From assembly GCA_036435485.1 (NCBI GenBank), contig CM071600.1, forward strand, positions 56,603,546 through 56,667,545: a DNA stretch of 64,000 nucleotides, written 5' to 3'. The notes below the pieces were generated by a model. The model saw nothing but the letters and a program-made list of their open reading frames with translations. It searched no databases and was not told the DNA's origin. Position numbers and translations under genes: made by a program. This DNA is from Saposhnikovia divaricata (taxonomy: Eukaryota; Streptophyta; Magnoliopsida; Apiales; Apiaceae). The first letter of the stretch is position 1. Each line of letters opens with the position of its first letter. Positions 33,001-44,000 of this stretch are shown here, in pieces.

Positions 33001-35019
33001 TCTTCTATCTTTATCTTGATAAATTGTTACCTTTAAGTAAAATGGTTTGACTGAAAGTATATGTGATATGGAGAGAGTGATATACTATAAGGGGTAAAGT
33101 GATATGGGAAGGAATGGTATCAGTTGTTATTTATGGTTATTTTTATGATATTATGGTATCAGTTGTTATCTAAAGTTATTTTATAATATTACAATTATGT
33201 GTAAATTGGGGATATTTGAGTTATAAACTGTTTCAGACGTTATTAATAAATATTTTGTTATATAAGGGGACAATGGCTGATATTTACAGATTTTCCTAAA
33301 AGGGATTTACATGTAAAGTATTTTAGTTGGTGTACTTTAAAAGTATTGATATATGAATGGAAAATGGAAGGGGTTGTCTTGTAATGTATATTTTCGAAAA
33401 CCCGGACAAAGTTTTTAGAAAAAAATTTCGCAATAATTAACCTAATGGCAACATCACTAATAAACTAGTGTTTTTTTAATTAGGAGATACCTCTGAAAGC
33501 ATCTACTGATTAAATAAACCTTATTCATCTAATTAAATTTATTTAATTAGATGCATATTATTTTTAAAACGTTTCTTACAATCGCTTTGTTCCGGAATAA
33601 TAATAAAGATATTTCGATGGTTATAAATGAGACATTTTCGGTTAAAAATATCTAGAATGATATTGATAAATGTTATTTTAATGGTTATTTAATTCAATGA
33701 ATATTAATTATAATATTCATTTCAAAAGGGATTATTGAATAGATCTTCTAATTGTTCTAAGGGTGATTGAATATTGCTAAAAGGTTGTTTAAGGAATTTC
33801 GTAATGAAATGAATGTATGTCTTGAATTGATACACTGATGATATACCTTTATAAACGTTCTCCAATGGAAATGTGAAATGGAAATGTGAAATGTGAATGG
33901 AAATGATATACAGGAATGGAAACATGAAATGGTGTTGATAAATGGAATAATGATTTTATAAAAAGGGGGATTAGCAACAAACTTGCGTAAGAGGCTGTGT
34001 CAGGGCTGTGTGCGACATAGTCTAGCATTCATTATATGATTCGGCACGAAGATGCCAAGGGAGGATGTTAGCAGGTGGCCTTCCTCCAGGGATGATGTTA
34101 GCAGGTGGCCTTCATTCCTTCTACCGGTAGTAAAAAGGGACGGGTACGGAGGACGACTGATCATCGTGCCTCACGTATTCGGCAACAGTGAAACCCCCCA
34201 AAATTTTTGAATAAAGAATCGACGATATAGTCAGATTGGTATACTGAAAAGGGAAAAATGAAATGAAACGATCATTGTTATATTGGTTAAGAAGAGAAAC
34301 TGATATTATATTATCAATAAGCGATTTCATATTGAATAACCAGCAAGTTATGTTGGTGTATTACTGCGCAAACAAAATGTGGTAATTTATGGTAATAATC
34401 TCTTAATTACCTTGTAATGGCATCTTTTATATTATATTGATACATTGTTCAGTTGATATTATTTTCAAACATTATACTTTCCCTATAGAATTTCGTGGTT
34501 ATAAATGTTTCAAGAAGTATATTAAGTATCAGTTGAAAATTGGAAACCCATGCACATGATGGAATATTTTGTTAAACTCTAGTAATAACTTGCTGAGCAA
34601 TTCTTTCGCTCATACTTGCTTGTTTTCAAATATTAACTTTTCAGTGGAAGGTAGCCGGACGAGGTTATCTGCATGGCTTAGATGAAGCGGGCAGCGTGCC
34701 CTTATGAAGACGATATGATCTAGAAAGTTTATAGCTGGAGTAAATTATGTGTAAGTATATTGATGTGTAATATATATGTTAATTTGCGCAAAGTAATACT
34801 AGTTGCTGGTGTACTTCTCAATGAAGTTATACTAGTAGTAAGGAGTTGATTCTTGTTTCTAGCCCTATAACCTAAAAGATGCTTGGTGGTTGGGGTCTCA
34901 ATTGTTGTAACTCAATTATTAATGAGTATAGATGGTTTAATTTGGTTAAACAGGTGATTTGTTGTTAAGGATTTCCGCGTGACGACCCAATCCCTGACCC
35001 CGGATTTGGGGGCGTTACA
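30052..35019 (+). repeat. 3' LTR of the large-LTR element
   Basis: 4968 bp, matching 23933-28904 at a constant offset of about 6119 apart from a few 1-5 bp indels. It carries the same microsatellite (30788-30840), GC-rich block (30840-30970) and internal duplications. Followed by CTAAC at 35020-35024. Confidence 0.93.
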
Positions 35020-35290
35020 CTAACTCTACCCTTCGGGGTATGCATTTGTTTGTTTCCATTCGTGTATTCTTTTATTTTCGGTACTTAGTCATCTTTGACT
35101 CACACATCAGGTGCTTGGCACATACACAATCAATGAATGGAAAACAAACTTGCATTAATAACTTGAAATGGGTTCAACCCTTACATAGAGTACTACTGTC
35201 CTACTCGGAGCAACATGCTCTGCAATGGTTTTAATGAACCTTATTTCTACTTCTACTAGATAAATATGAAGCTAAGTCCTACTAGGATAA
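35020..35290 (-). other. Unassigned part of the old Tat-like element, left of the truncated RNase H
   Basis: It begins with the CTAAC duplication. About 270 bp without a recognisable frame. It lies between the insertion of the large-LTR element and the broken RNase H start at about 35291, so it is either non-coding Tat sequence or part of a rearranged second Tat copy. No LTR ends or target duplications are visible in it. Confidence 0.5.
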
Positions 35291-38190
35291 CTTAAGCCCA
35301 ATCGGGCCTTTGCAAGACTAGGTCTGCACCACTTGATTTTGTTTTTGATGCTCCATCAAAATAGAGCACCCACCACTCCTTCTAGTCTCCTCATTCTTAT
35401 TCTGAAGTTCACTTCCTGCTTGGGATACTACCTCCTGCCCCCCGACTTCTTGGTTGCCAATGGTACACTCAACCAAAAAGTCAATTAACGCAGCCTCAAT
35501 GGCTGTCCGAGGCTTCTGTGTGATGTCCTCTGCTGACCTTTCTTTGTGTTCCTTACCATTGTGGACATCCATGTCTTCAATCGGAAGGACCTGCCCCCCG
35601 ACTCCATCAGGCCTTAACGAGGCTACATAACAGCTTCGTGCCATCTTCTGATCACCTTTATGTTCTCCAACACCATTCCTGGTAGGGAACTTGATCTTCA
35701 CTTGATAGGTTGAGGCAACAGCCTTGAATGCATGAAGTTCAGTCCTTCCAAGGATAGCGTTGTACGTTGAAGCCGCCTTGACTACCAGGAAGTTCAACAT
35801 CTGAGTGGCCTCCTTGGGCTCTTGCCCAATAGTTACAGGCAGCTGAATAGTCCCTTCAACTTTGGATTCTACTCCATTAAATCCATATATAGGCATGTTA
35901 TTGGGGGTCAACTGAGAATCAGTGTATCCCATCTTCACAAACCCATCATGAAACATAATGTCAACGGAAGCTCCATTGTCTATCAAGACTCGCTTCACCT
36001 CCGAGTTTCCAATCACAGGAGTTATGACCAACGGGTCGTCATGGGGGAACTTCACCCCTTCCAAGTCTGAGTCATCAAAACTAACCGCTACCTCAGTTTT
36101 TGCACGCTTCGGGGCCTCTCCCACGATGTGCAACACCTCTCGGGCATAAGCCTTTCGAGAGTTCCTAGTTGTCCCAGCCGAAGTCGGGCCTCCTGAGATC
36201 ATGTTGATTACTGGCCCTCGGGGCTGTGGGTTGCGATCTTGATCGTCATCCCTTCTATTATAGTATCTTTTCTGATTACCACGGTCTTCACCCTTAGTGA
36301 AGTGCCTCAGTTTCCCTCTACGGATCAAAAACTCGATCTCATCTTTGAGTTGCTTGCAATCGTCAGTGTCATGCCCCACGTCTCTATGGAATCTGCAATA
36401 CTGATTTTGGTTTCTCTTTGCGGGATCACCCCTGAGTGGCTTCGGCCATCTGAAATCCTTATCATTCTCAATGTCCAACATGATTCGACTCCTAGGAGTA
36501 TTCAACCTTGCATACTAAGTGAACCTTGACCCTTGGTTCTTCTTAGGGGCAGAGTCGGAGTCCTCTCTAGTTCGGGGATACTTGTCCCTAGAATCATACT
36601 CTTGATCATCATAATCCTGGTCTTGCTTTCGCTTCTTGGAGTCATTGTTACCTCCTCCTCCACCTACGGTGGTTTCTTTCTTCATGCTATCCTCAGCTTT
36701 AATATACTTATCAGCCCTTCGTTGGAGCTCAGCCATGTTCTTAGGGGGATGCTTCGCCAATGATCTCTTGAAGAAGAGATTAGTGGTTTCGTGTTCTAGG
36801 GCTACCATTGCCACCTTATTTCCAAATCAGTGATATTCAGGGTCTCCTTAGTGAATCGCTTGAGGTAATCCCTCAGATTTTCATTCTTTCGTTGCACCAC
36901 ATACATTAGAGATGCAGAGTTCTTCTCATGCACCCTTCCGCTAATGAATTGGCTAACGAAGGTGGCACTCAACTCTTTAAAAGAGCCAACAGAGTTCGCA
37001 GGCAATCAGCTATACCATCTCTGAGCCATGCCCGACAGAGTTTGGGGGAACGCTCTGCACTTTAGGGCATCACTTGCAGGCTGCAGCAGCAGTGCGTTTG
37101 AGAACGTCCTGACGTGATTTGCGGGATCACCCGTTCCATCATAAGCCTTAATTGTCGGCATCTTAAACTTCCTAGAAATATGAGCATTCATCACCTCCTC
37201 AGTAAACGGGGGTGTGGGATCATCAGGATCTCTAAGTGGCATGAGATCCTTGGGGTTATTGCTGGGGGTTTCCACCCCCATAGCTTCTCTTGTTGGGACA
37301 TCAGCCCTCTTCTGTCTTCTTGAGGACCTCTCCAAATCTATAACGGGAATCCTTCCTGAGATTGGAGGGGGTCGAATCAGACTCTGTCTTGCCTGTTCCC
37401 TTGCTATGTCATCCTTTAGCCTTTGGATCTTAGCCTCATGAGCCTTAATCCTCTCCTCAGCCGTTTGTGGAGGTCCATCATGGATTCCTTGGGTCCTCGC
37501 CCGAGGTTTTCTGCTAACACGTCGCCTACTTGGATGTTCATCACGATCATCATCCTCAGATGACGAATCATCAGAATAGGGGCCAGAGTAGTCATCCTGA
37601 TAAGGACCAAATCCTCTAATATAGGGTGGATCCTGTGTTTGCATGGCATGTCCGCTTGGCCCTGCTCCCCGAGCAGCTGGAGGGTGGTTAGGCAGACCAT
37701 ACCTCGGGTTAGTATTCAAGGGGAGATCCGTGGTGTGGATCTGTACCCCTGGTGGTGGGATGTCAGGATTAAAAAGACGAGAGACCACAATCTGAAGAGG
37801 GTTGGTTCCTCGTTCTGCTTGGTCGATCAGAGGCCGCGTACTCTCAACGTGGGGAATCGCCCCTGATTGTTGAGAAACTTGAGACTGGGTGATCACCCCT
37901 GATGCTGGGGGAGCCTGTTGGATGATCGCTCCTGATGCTGGGGGAGCCTGTTGGATGATCGCTCCTGATGCTAGGGGAGCCTGTTGGATGATCGCCCCTG
38001 ATGCCGGGGGAGCCTGTTGGATGATCGCTCCTGATGCTGGGGGAGCCTGTTGGATGATCGCCCCTGATGCCGGGGGAGCCTGTTGGATGATCACCCCTGA
38101 TGCCGGGGGAGCCTGTTCGGTGAGGGGTGGAGCAGAGCTGAGTGGCACGACCTCAGTTACAACTGGTGTTGTTCTTCGTGTTTGAACCAT
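35291..38190 (-). pseudogene. Tat-like gypsy gag-protease with RT deleted, fused to the start of archaeal RNase H
   Basis: ATG at 38190 (MVQTRRTTP). Order on the minus strand: Pro-rich repeats (about residues 24-100); Ser/Asp-rich segment; gag core (AYDGTGDPANHVRTFSNALL, AFPQTLSGMAQRWYS, then LMYVVQRKNENLRDYLKRF); a CRFHRDVGHDTDDC zinc-binding-like segment near 36380; aspartic protease with VLIDNGASVDIMF (about 35970-36010) and AILGRTELHAFKAV. It then passes directly to AALIDFLVECTIGNQEVGG and a truncated RNase H start, so the reverse transcriptase is missing. Breaks: TGA at 37006-37008 where relatives have Arg, a frameshift near 36825 and TAG at 36515-36517. Not functional. Confidence 0.87.
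37889..38121 (-). repeat. 33-bp tandem repeat encoding APPASGAIIQQ units in Tat gag
   Basis: About seven 33-bp copies in frame near the gag N terminus. They translate on the minus strand as 11-residue units APPASG(A/V)IIQQ with small variations (one APLASG, one ending VITQ). On the plus strand the unit contains GATGCTGGGGGAGCC. A low-complexity expansion within gag. Confidence 0.88.
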
Positions 38191-38203
38191 GGTTGATGTT
38201 GTC

Positions 38204-38221
38204 TTCCCACAGACGGCGCCA
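38204..38221 (-). other. Primer-binding site of the Tat-like element
   Basis: The minus strand reads TGGCGCCGTCTGTGGGAA, two bases from the LTR end. This sequence is usual for Tat-lineage elements. The first 8 bases match the tRNA-Asp end. Confidence 0.78.
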
Positions 38222-38223
38222 AA

Positions 38224-38743
38224 TGTTGTGGATCAAAATCGAGGGTTTGTAAATTGCGGCTAGGGTTTGTATGTATTAAATACAAGGGATGGTGAGCTTC
38301 GAGCTTTAATGGCTGTTCTTGCGTTCGAGACTGATCGGTCCTCACAAGATGCCTACGTATCTCTGTATTACTAGAGAATCAAGCCAACGTAGTTCTGAGA
38401 ATGAGGGGTCAGGCCCTTATATAGGCTGAGAAGCCTTAAAATCGTAGTAGGGTTAGGTGACTTGGCGGACAAGTCACCTCCTCTAGGAAGGTTCTAGACT
38501 CCTTCCTTGTAGGAATCAGTTTCCATGTTGAATTAGGTGCCTTGGAGGCTAAGTCAGGCAGGAGTAATATCCTTGTTTGACTCTTATTACTGAGCTGTTT
38601 TTCACCTCTAATATTAATTACGAAATTAATATTTAAAATAGGGTTTTGGACCCTGTTGGTGGGCCCCACGTTTGGAACATACCGGGTCTAATTAATGCAA
38701 CATTAATTGTGACTTTAGAGCTTATTTTTAGCCCATATCAACA
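38224..38743 (-). repeat. 5' LTR of the Tat-like element
   Basis: 520 bp, plus strand TGTTGTGGATC...CATATCAACA, minus ends TGTTG...CAACA. The short LTR fits Tat elements. The bases after it, GTTAG (38744-38748), are the expected right target duplication. The partner LTR is not in the window and should lie left of position 1. Confidence 0.78.
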
Positions 38744-39146
38744 GTTAGATGTAATACTAAAAGAATATTCTTTTTATAATATATAAAATACTCTTACAGG
38801 TTCAAGGTTCGAATCCCGGCAACAACAAATTATAATTAAACATTTATATTATCTTATAAACCATTCCTAAAAGTTCAAGGTTCGATCCCCCTAAACAACA
38901 TATTTTATTTAAAAATTCATATTATCTATTTTCACCATATTATTATTAAACATTTATATTATATTATAAAGTATTCCAAAAATTTCAAGGTTCAATTTCC
39001 GTCAACAACATATTAAATTTATAAAGTTATTTATCTATTTTCAATATACAAGCAAAAAATTATCATTTAGAATACTATCAAATACATATTATTATATTTT
39101 ATTATTTTTTATAAATCTTCCGTGCATCGCACGGGTTATAAGCTAG
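38744..39146 (+). mobile_element. Helitron-like 3' terminus with internal GGTTCGAA repeats
   Basis: The right end has a hairpin (CCGTGC ATC GCACGG, 39120-39134) followed by 8 bases and CTAG (39143-39146), then T, the standard layout of a Helitron 3' end. The 5' end was not located; the left limit given is the Tat LTR border. Inside, a motif of the type TTCAAGGTTCGAATCCC plus a CAACAACA tract recurs three times (38800-38830, 38875-38905, 38985-39010) about 100 bp apart, decaying rightward. No helicase gene, so non-autonomous. Confidence 0.55.
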
Positions 39147-40425
39147 TATGATTTAAAATTGGTTAGAGTGATAAATGGAAAGTCAAAATTTTAAGTTTAT
39201 GGGTAATTTTATATTATGATTGATTTATAAATTATTAAAAATGTAAACATAAAACTAAATTTGATAAATTATTTATTTGAATAATAATATTAATTTTTAT
39301 CAAATAAATTTTCAAAACAAAATAAATTATTCAAAAAACTATTATTACCAAGCTTTTGACTTTAAACTAACTTTTTAACTTTTTTATTACACGAACAATC
39401 ATTTTTAACTTAAAAATGAAAAATGATTTTTAGATGGCTTAAAAACCAATCCCAAACAGGCTCTGGATAAGATAAATTTGATTCTACTTCTTCTTGTAAG
39501 TGGATTAATTCTTTTTCTATGTTAAAAAGTTTTTATCTCATCCACATAATGCTAAACTTGTTAAAAAGAGTAAGCATCCTATCAGAAAAAGATTTGTGAT
39601 TCTGTGAATGTGATTATGGGATGTTTTTTCCAGAATATTAGTGGACCAAAACTATTTAATTATTTTTTACCAGAATTTGACAGGATATTGAAATGAATTA
39701 GCATTTATTTTAATAATAATCATTATGAAAGTAAAATAGTTAATTATTAGTACAATAATCCACGATTCTGAATGTAATAAATTTAATCATTTCTCATATA
39801 GATATTGATTTTGGTAATGTGCTGAATACTTTTAATCTTTTTTTTAAGCACTCGAGTACTTTTTATTTCAACTTCTGTTATTGACATTCACACAATTTCC
39901 AATAATTGATTATATTTGACTATTTGTCCAATAATTGATTATATTTGACTATTTGTCTTACATAATAGATATTTACTTAGAAGACACCTTAAAAAGAAAT
40001 AAATCTTTGCATAGACAAATCAACATATTCTTAATGCATCAAGTCACCCATTTAGAAATTTACCCACTGGGTAAAAAAATTTACCCAACTCCTCTAAAAT
40101 GTACTACTCTCAAGCCTTTTTTTAATGACCCATGGATAATCCAACTAATTTACCCATTAGGTAAAAATATTACCCATCTAATGATCCATTTAGCCATGTA
40201 ACAGACTAACAATCACATTACACGTTTTCCTTAATTACAGCATTTTTTTAATTTTGAATTTATGATAGACCGTGTATCAAACATTGTTATGGAAATATAT
40301 TCAATATCTTTCAATTCTTTCCTTGATTAATGATCGGAATCCCTTAATGTATACACACAGATTACAACAATCATACTGTCATTCCTTGCAACAGTCAAAC
40401 CTAAATCAAATCATATTCTTCGGGG
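39147..40425. other. AT-rich intergenic DNA with small repeats
   Basis: No gene seen. A CCAAACAGGCTCT end typical of hAT-type MITEs lies near 39450-39465 without a convincing partner. A ~29-bp unit containing AATTGATTATATTTGACTATT is tandemly duplicated at 39899-39957. ATTTACCCAxxxGGTAAA palindromes recur at 40060-40080 and 40150-40180. Confidence 0.5.
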
Positions 40426-40851
40426 TAAAGAATAAGAATTTTCGAAAAAGTAGACGAAGAAAATCAACCCAATTTGGACCAACGCTGATGTTGATGACGA
40501 TGAACAACAAGCAAGGTTTCTTCTTATGTCCGTATTATTATGTATACAGTTTATGTATTGGTAAACTTGATTGCTTTAGTGTGGAATATAGAGATGAATT
40601 TTATTAATTTAATGCAGATTGGCGTTGGAAGAGATTAAGTTCCTTCAGAAACATAAGTTTGGGATCCCGGCTTTGCTTTCGGTGAACCAAGGCGGGGGAG
40701 GACTCAATGGGGGTTTGCTTACCAAAGGGAGCGACAATAAGAATCAACTGGATGGGGAGAATGATGAGTTGGTTTTGCAGGATACTTTTGCTCAAGAAAC
40801 TACTGTTATGGTTGAAGACCCTAATATGTATGCTTGCTATGATTAAGAATT
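40426..40851 (+). pseudogene. Fragment of a C9orf78/HCA59 (TLS1-type) family gene
   Basis: Two exon-like blocks. Block one (about 40426-40515) has NKNFRK near the start and ends ADVDDDEQQA with a codon split at a GT donor; a one-base shift separates the two halves. Block two (40618-40827) follows an AG acceptor, continues R-LALEEIKFLQKHKFGIPAL, and ends ELVLQDTFAQET and EDPN with a split Met codon at a GT donor. The ALEE(I/V)KFLQK, GIPAL and LVLQDTFAQET motifs are those of the hepatocellular carcinoma-associated antigen 59 family, nuclear proteins tied to splicing. The next family segment (KYIEQELAKKRG-like) was not found in the following kilobases, so this looks like a truncated copy or a captured fragment. 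Confidence 0.62.
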
Positions 40852-41040
40852 CTGTTAGATACCAAGTATGAGGTGTATATTACCTGTTTGATAGAATGCC
40901 TAATCATATGGATAAATGCATTTTCTTCATGGCGATTAACTGATATTTTGTTTATTTTTCAGAATAAATGCATGACATCAGTGAAACCATTCTTTAATAT
41001 AATTGAATTGCATACTTTTTGTTTCAACTTTTTATAGATT

Positions 41041-44000
41041 CAAAATGGTGGCCATTGTCCAACCAGTCATCTCCCTCTTTGGTGAAACCTGGCATGTGAC
41101 CTTATATCATGGTACAATTTACTTTCTGATTCAATTTTTTATATGTGTATACTTATCTGCTAAGTTTTTTTTATTATTTAAACTTGGAATGCAGTTAATT
41201 ATTTTGGTGGCTCTGAGTCAAATTATAATATTCATTCACAAACTTGTGATCCGAATATGTTGTATTTATATGTGTCAATCCATTCGAAAATCTCTATCTC
41301 TTGCATATGTGTTTACTATCATTGTTTTTCTTCTTCATAATTGTCTCTAATCACTGCTCTCCGCTTTTTTAAATGCTTATATTAATAATATAGATTAACA
41401 TGTATCATATTTTCATTGTAATTATATTGGTGGCAATTGATATCTGACTTTTTCTAGGAAAAAGAAGCTGTAATGATTGTGACAGCTCTCAAGCAAGGTA
41501 CGACGATACGAACAAAAGTTTACAGGTGTGGTTTAATCACATGCTTTGTATATGCCAAAAGAATTGAAATTCAAATTCTTTTATATGGAAAAAGCTTTTT
41601 GTATCCTAAAAAATGGCTATTTTTTGTGCAGCATTTTATAAATATGAAATATCATCTTTCCAATTTATTTTTTGTATATAGCTCTGGCTATTGTTATTGC
41701 ATTATCACCCATATTGATAAAAAAAAACCCCACCATGATATTATGATGTTTTAAGTTACAGATTTCGATCAAAGATTGTTTTATCTGTTGTGCTAGATAA
41801 CAGATTTTTGGTATTCTTGCTGGTATTCTGAGCAATGGTAAAAATTTAATTCGTTTGATGCAATTGAAATGCTAAATTAGCATATTTTTCATCGAAAGTG
41901 GTCATTTGGTTTTCATTGCATGGATGGGGGAGGACCGATGAGCTGATCCAATAAAGTATTTGTTTAAAATACAAGAGTCTCTGGATAACATATTCCTAGA
42001 ACTCTACAAGGTAAACCCTTTTTCTTTTTGTATTTGGAATTTGATGTAGATGTAGATAAATACATTTTAAGAAGTCTTTGATCTTTCAGCATAACAAGTT
42101 CACTTATTTTGTCAAAGCTCCATGTTGTACTTAATTTATTTTATATACGTTGTCTCACAATTGAGATTGTTTTTATTATGCTCCTAATAGTATTTGATGA
42201 TTACATAGAATTCTGATGATGCCATCACAACTAAAAGGGGCGAATTTGAATTTCCTATGCCAAGAATTAATTCATTATTTTTTATTGCAGATTTGCTCAA
42301 TCATTCAAGATTCCTCTGGCAGTCCATCTCCAATGTATACTTTTTTATTAGGTTTATACAATCTTCGTGTTTCCTTTTTGAAAGTGACGATATGTGTTTT
42401 AAATTTAATACATCACTTTATTTTGTCATATTTTTGTTGTATCAATTATCAGTTGTGAATTTATTTTGATACTCTTTTCTTGATATCATTTTCTCCTTAT
42501 TTGTTTGATTGATTAATATATCTTTGTCTGTTTGTTATCATTACATTGCTTTTTTGTTTGTTTGTTGATTCTATGTATCTTTGAAGTTTTAAATTTGAAT
42601 GTTATAAACCACAATTTGAACCCGCTCTTATTATTACTTCGATGGTATTTAATTATACTATCTTCTGATGCTACAATCTATCTCATTTGGTTCCTTTTTC
42701 TTTTGCAGGTTACATGTGTTCCACATATCTTCGTCACTTTTATATGAAGGTATGCATCTATATATGTTTAAGTAATCCATCTTCTTTTTTGATTGAGTAA
42801 ATTACTCGCGATATTTGTCAAAGTAAAATGGTAATATGCTTGCAAGATCTTCCAGAGTTGATTGTTTTTGTAATCTTAGTAGGGTGTTGTGTTCGCATCT
42901 TAAGTTGATTGGAAACATAAGAGGCATGATACTATTCACTACAAATGATGTGCATACCATCGTGGGGATTAATTTGACACAAATTTGGGCCTCTAGATAT
43001 AGCTTTGTGCATAGAGCTAATAATCTTCCTGATTCAGAATTATTGTTCATTTAAATACTTGGAGCATTATGTTTGAAGCCAAATTTTTTCTAATATATAT
43101 ATGTGCGCCATTTCCAAAACAGCCTCTCTAATTAAGCTTAGGAGCAGGGGTAGAGTATGTGTAAGATTTGCATACATATATCCTTTTCGGACCCTAATTT
43201 GAAGAGAGGCATAGTCATCTATTTAGTTAGGTTTGATTACCAGTACCAGAACATGATAGACAATGGAGGCTTAGTTGAGTAAGGTTCTTAACTACTAATT
43301 TGATTAATCGTACAAAACAATGTAATTTTCCAGCATTAAACATCATGTCTACTGTTTATGCGTCAACCTACATGCCCAACAGAATGTCCACTTCATAATT
43401 TTCCATCTAATTTAGATCATATCTCCTAAATAGTCGCATCCATGTTTTTTAAAGTCGTAGACTAAGCGATAGAAAATCTTTTGCCCACATGATAATTGGA
43501 GATATCTGCAATCTTATATTAACATCAGTTTTTTTTGTCAGGATTTTATTAACACCAGTTGATAGTTTGATACATATAGATACAAAACCTAAAAGAAAAG
43601 ATGGTATGCGTAGGTGTAGAGATGAACGTATGATGTAGTACGACATGTTGAAAGATGATAACTGATGACATGAAATTGTAAGATTAACACATTTTTTCGT
43701 GCCGTATACTTTCATAGGTCAAAGAAGATGCCCTGCTCCAACATCCTTTAATGGCACACATGGAGATGTTTCTCAGAAGATGATGCTAATAATGAAAATA
43801 AGGATCCCAATTTTCAAAATTCTTATACCAGACAGATTGGTACGTGTATTTGTTAGTTGAAATCATGTGCTTATAATCCGACTCTGAAGTTTCTTTCCCC
43901 GATATCCAGTTTTAATCCCTTGCATATAACGTAGGTCAGTCAATGTTAGCATACCACAGAGAATCAAGACCATTTGCTCAGCACCGTTATTGACAACACT

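Larger units (their letters stand above)
23933..35019 (+). mobile_element. Large-LTR, non-coding, Tekay/Del-like retrotransposon derivative (LARD-like)
   Basis: Two direct LTRs of 4972 and 4968 bp flank an interior of only 1147 bp. CTAAC lies on both sides (23928-23932 and 35020-35024). The LTR ends in GGGGGCGTTACA and is followed by a TGGTATCAGAGC primer site (initiator tRNA-Met). The interior ends in a chromovirus-type motif (CCGAGGACGGAATCC, then TTTTAAGGTGGGTAGAA). These are marks of plant Tekay/Del chromoviruses, which have long LTRs, but no gag, pol or chromodomain frame remains. About 37 single-base differences between the LTRs by eye (~0.75%) indicate a recent insertion. Transposition must have used proteins from an autonomous relative. 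Confidence 0.9.

Noticed and set aside
37889..38185. Plus-strand frame of repeated DAGGACWMIAP units
   Set aside because: Antisense shadow of the 33-bp gag repeat.
38800..38830. Possible tRNA or SINE B box (GGTTCGAATCCC)
   Set aside because: No A box or cloverleaf at the right distance. The motif recurs three times within a Helitron-like repeat, so it is repeat sequence.
42802..43054. Overlapping plus- and minus-strand frames of 72-82 codons
   Set aside because: Short overlapping frames on both strands in AT-rich DNA, without splice support or recognisable protein.
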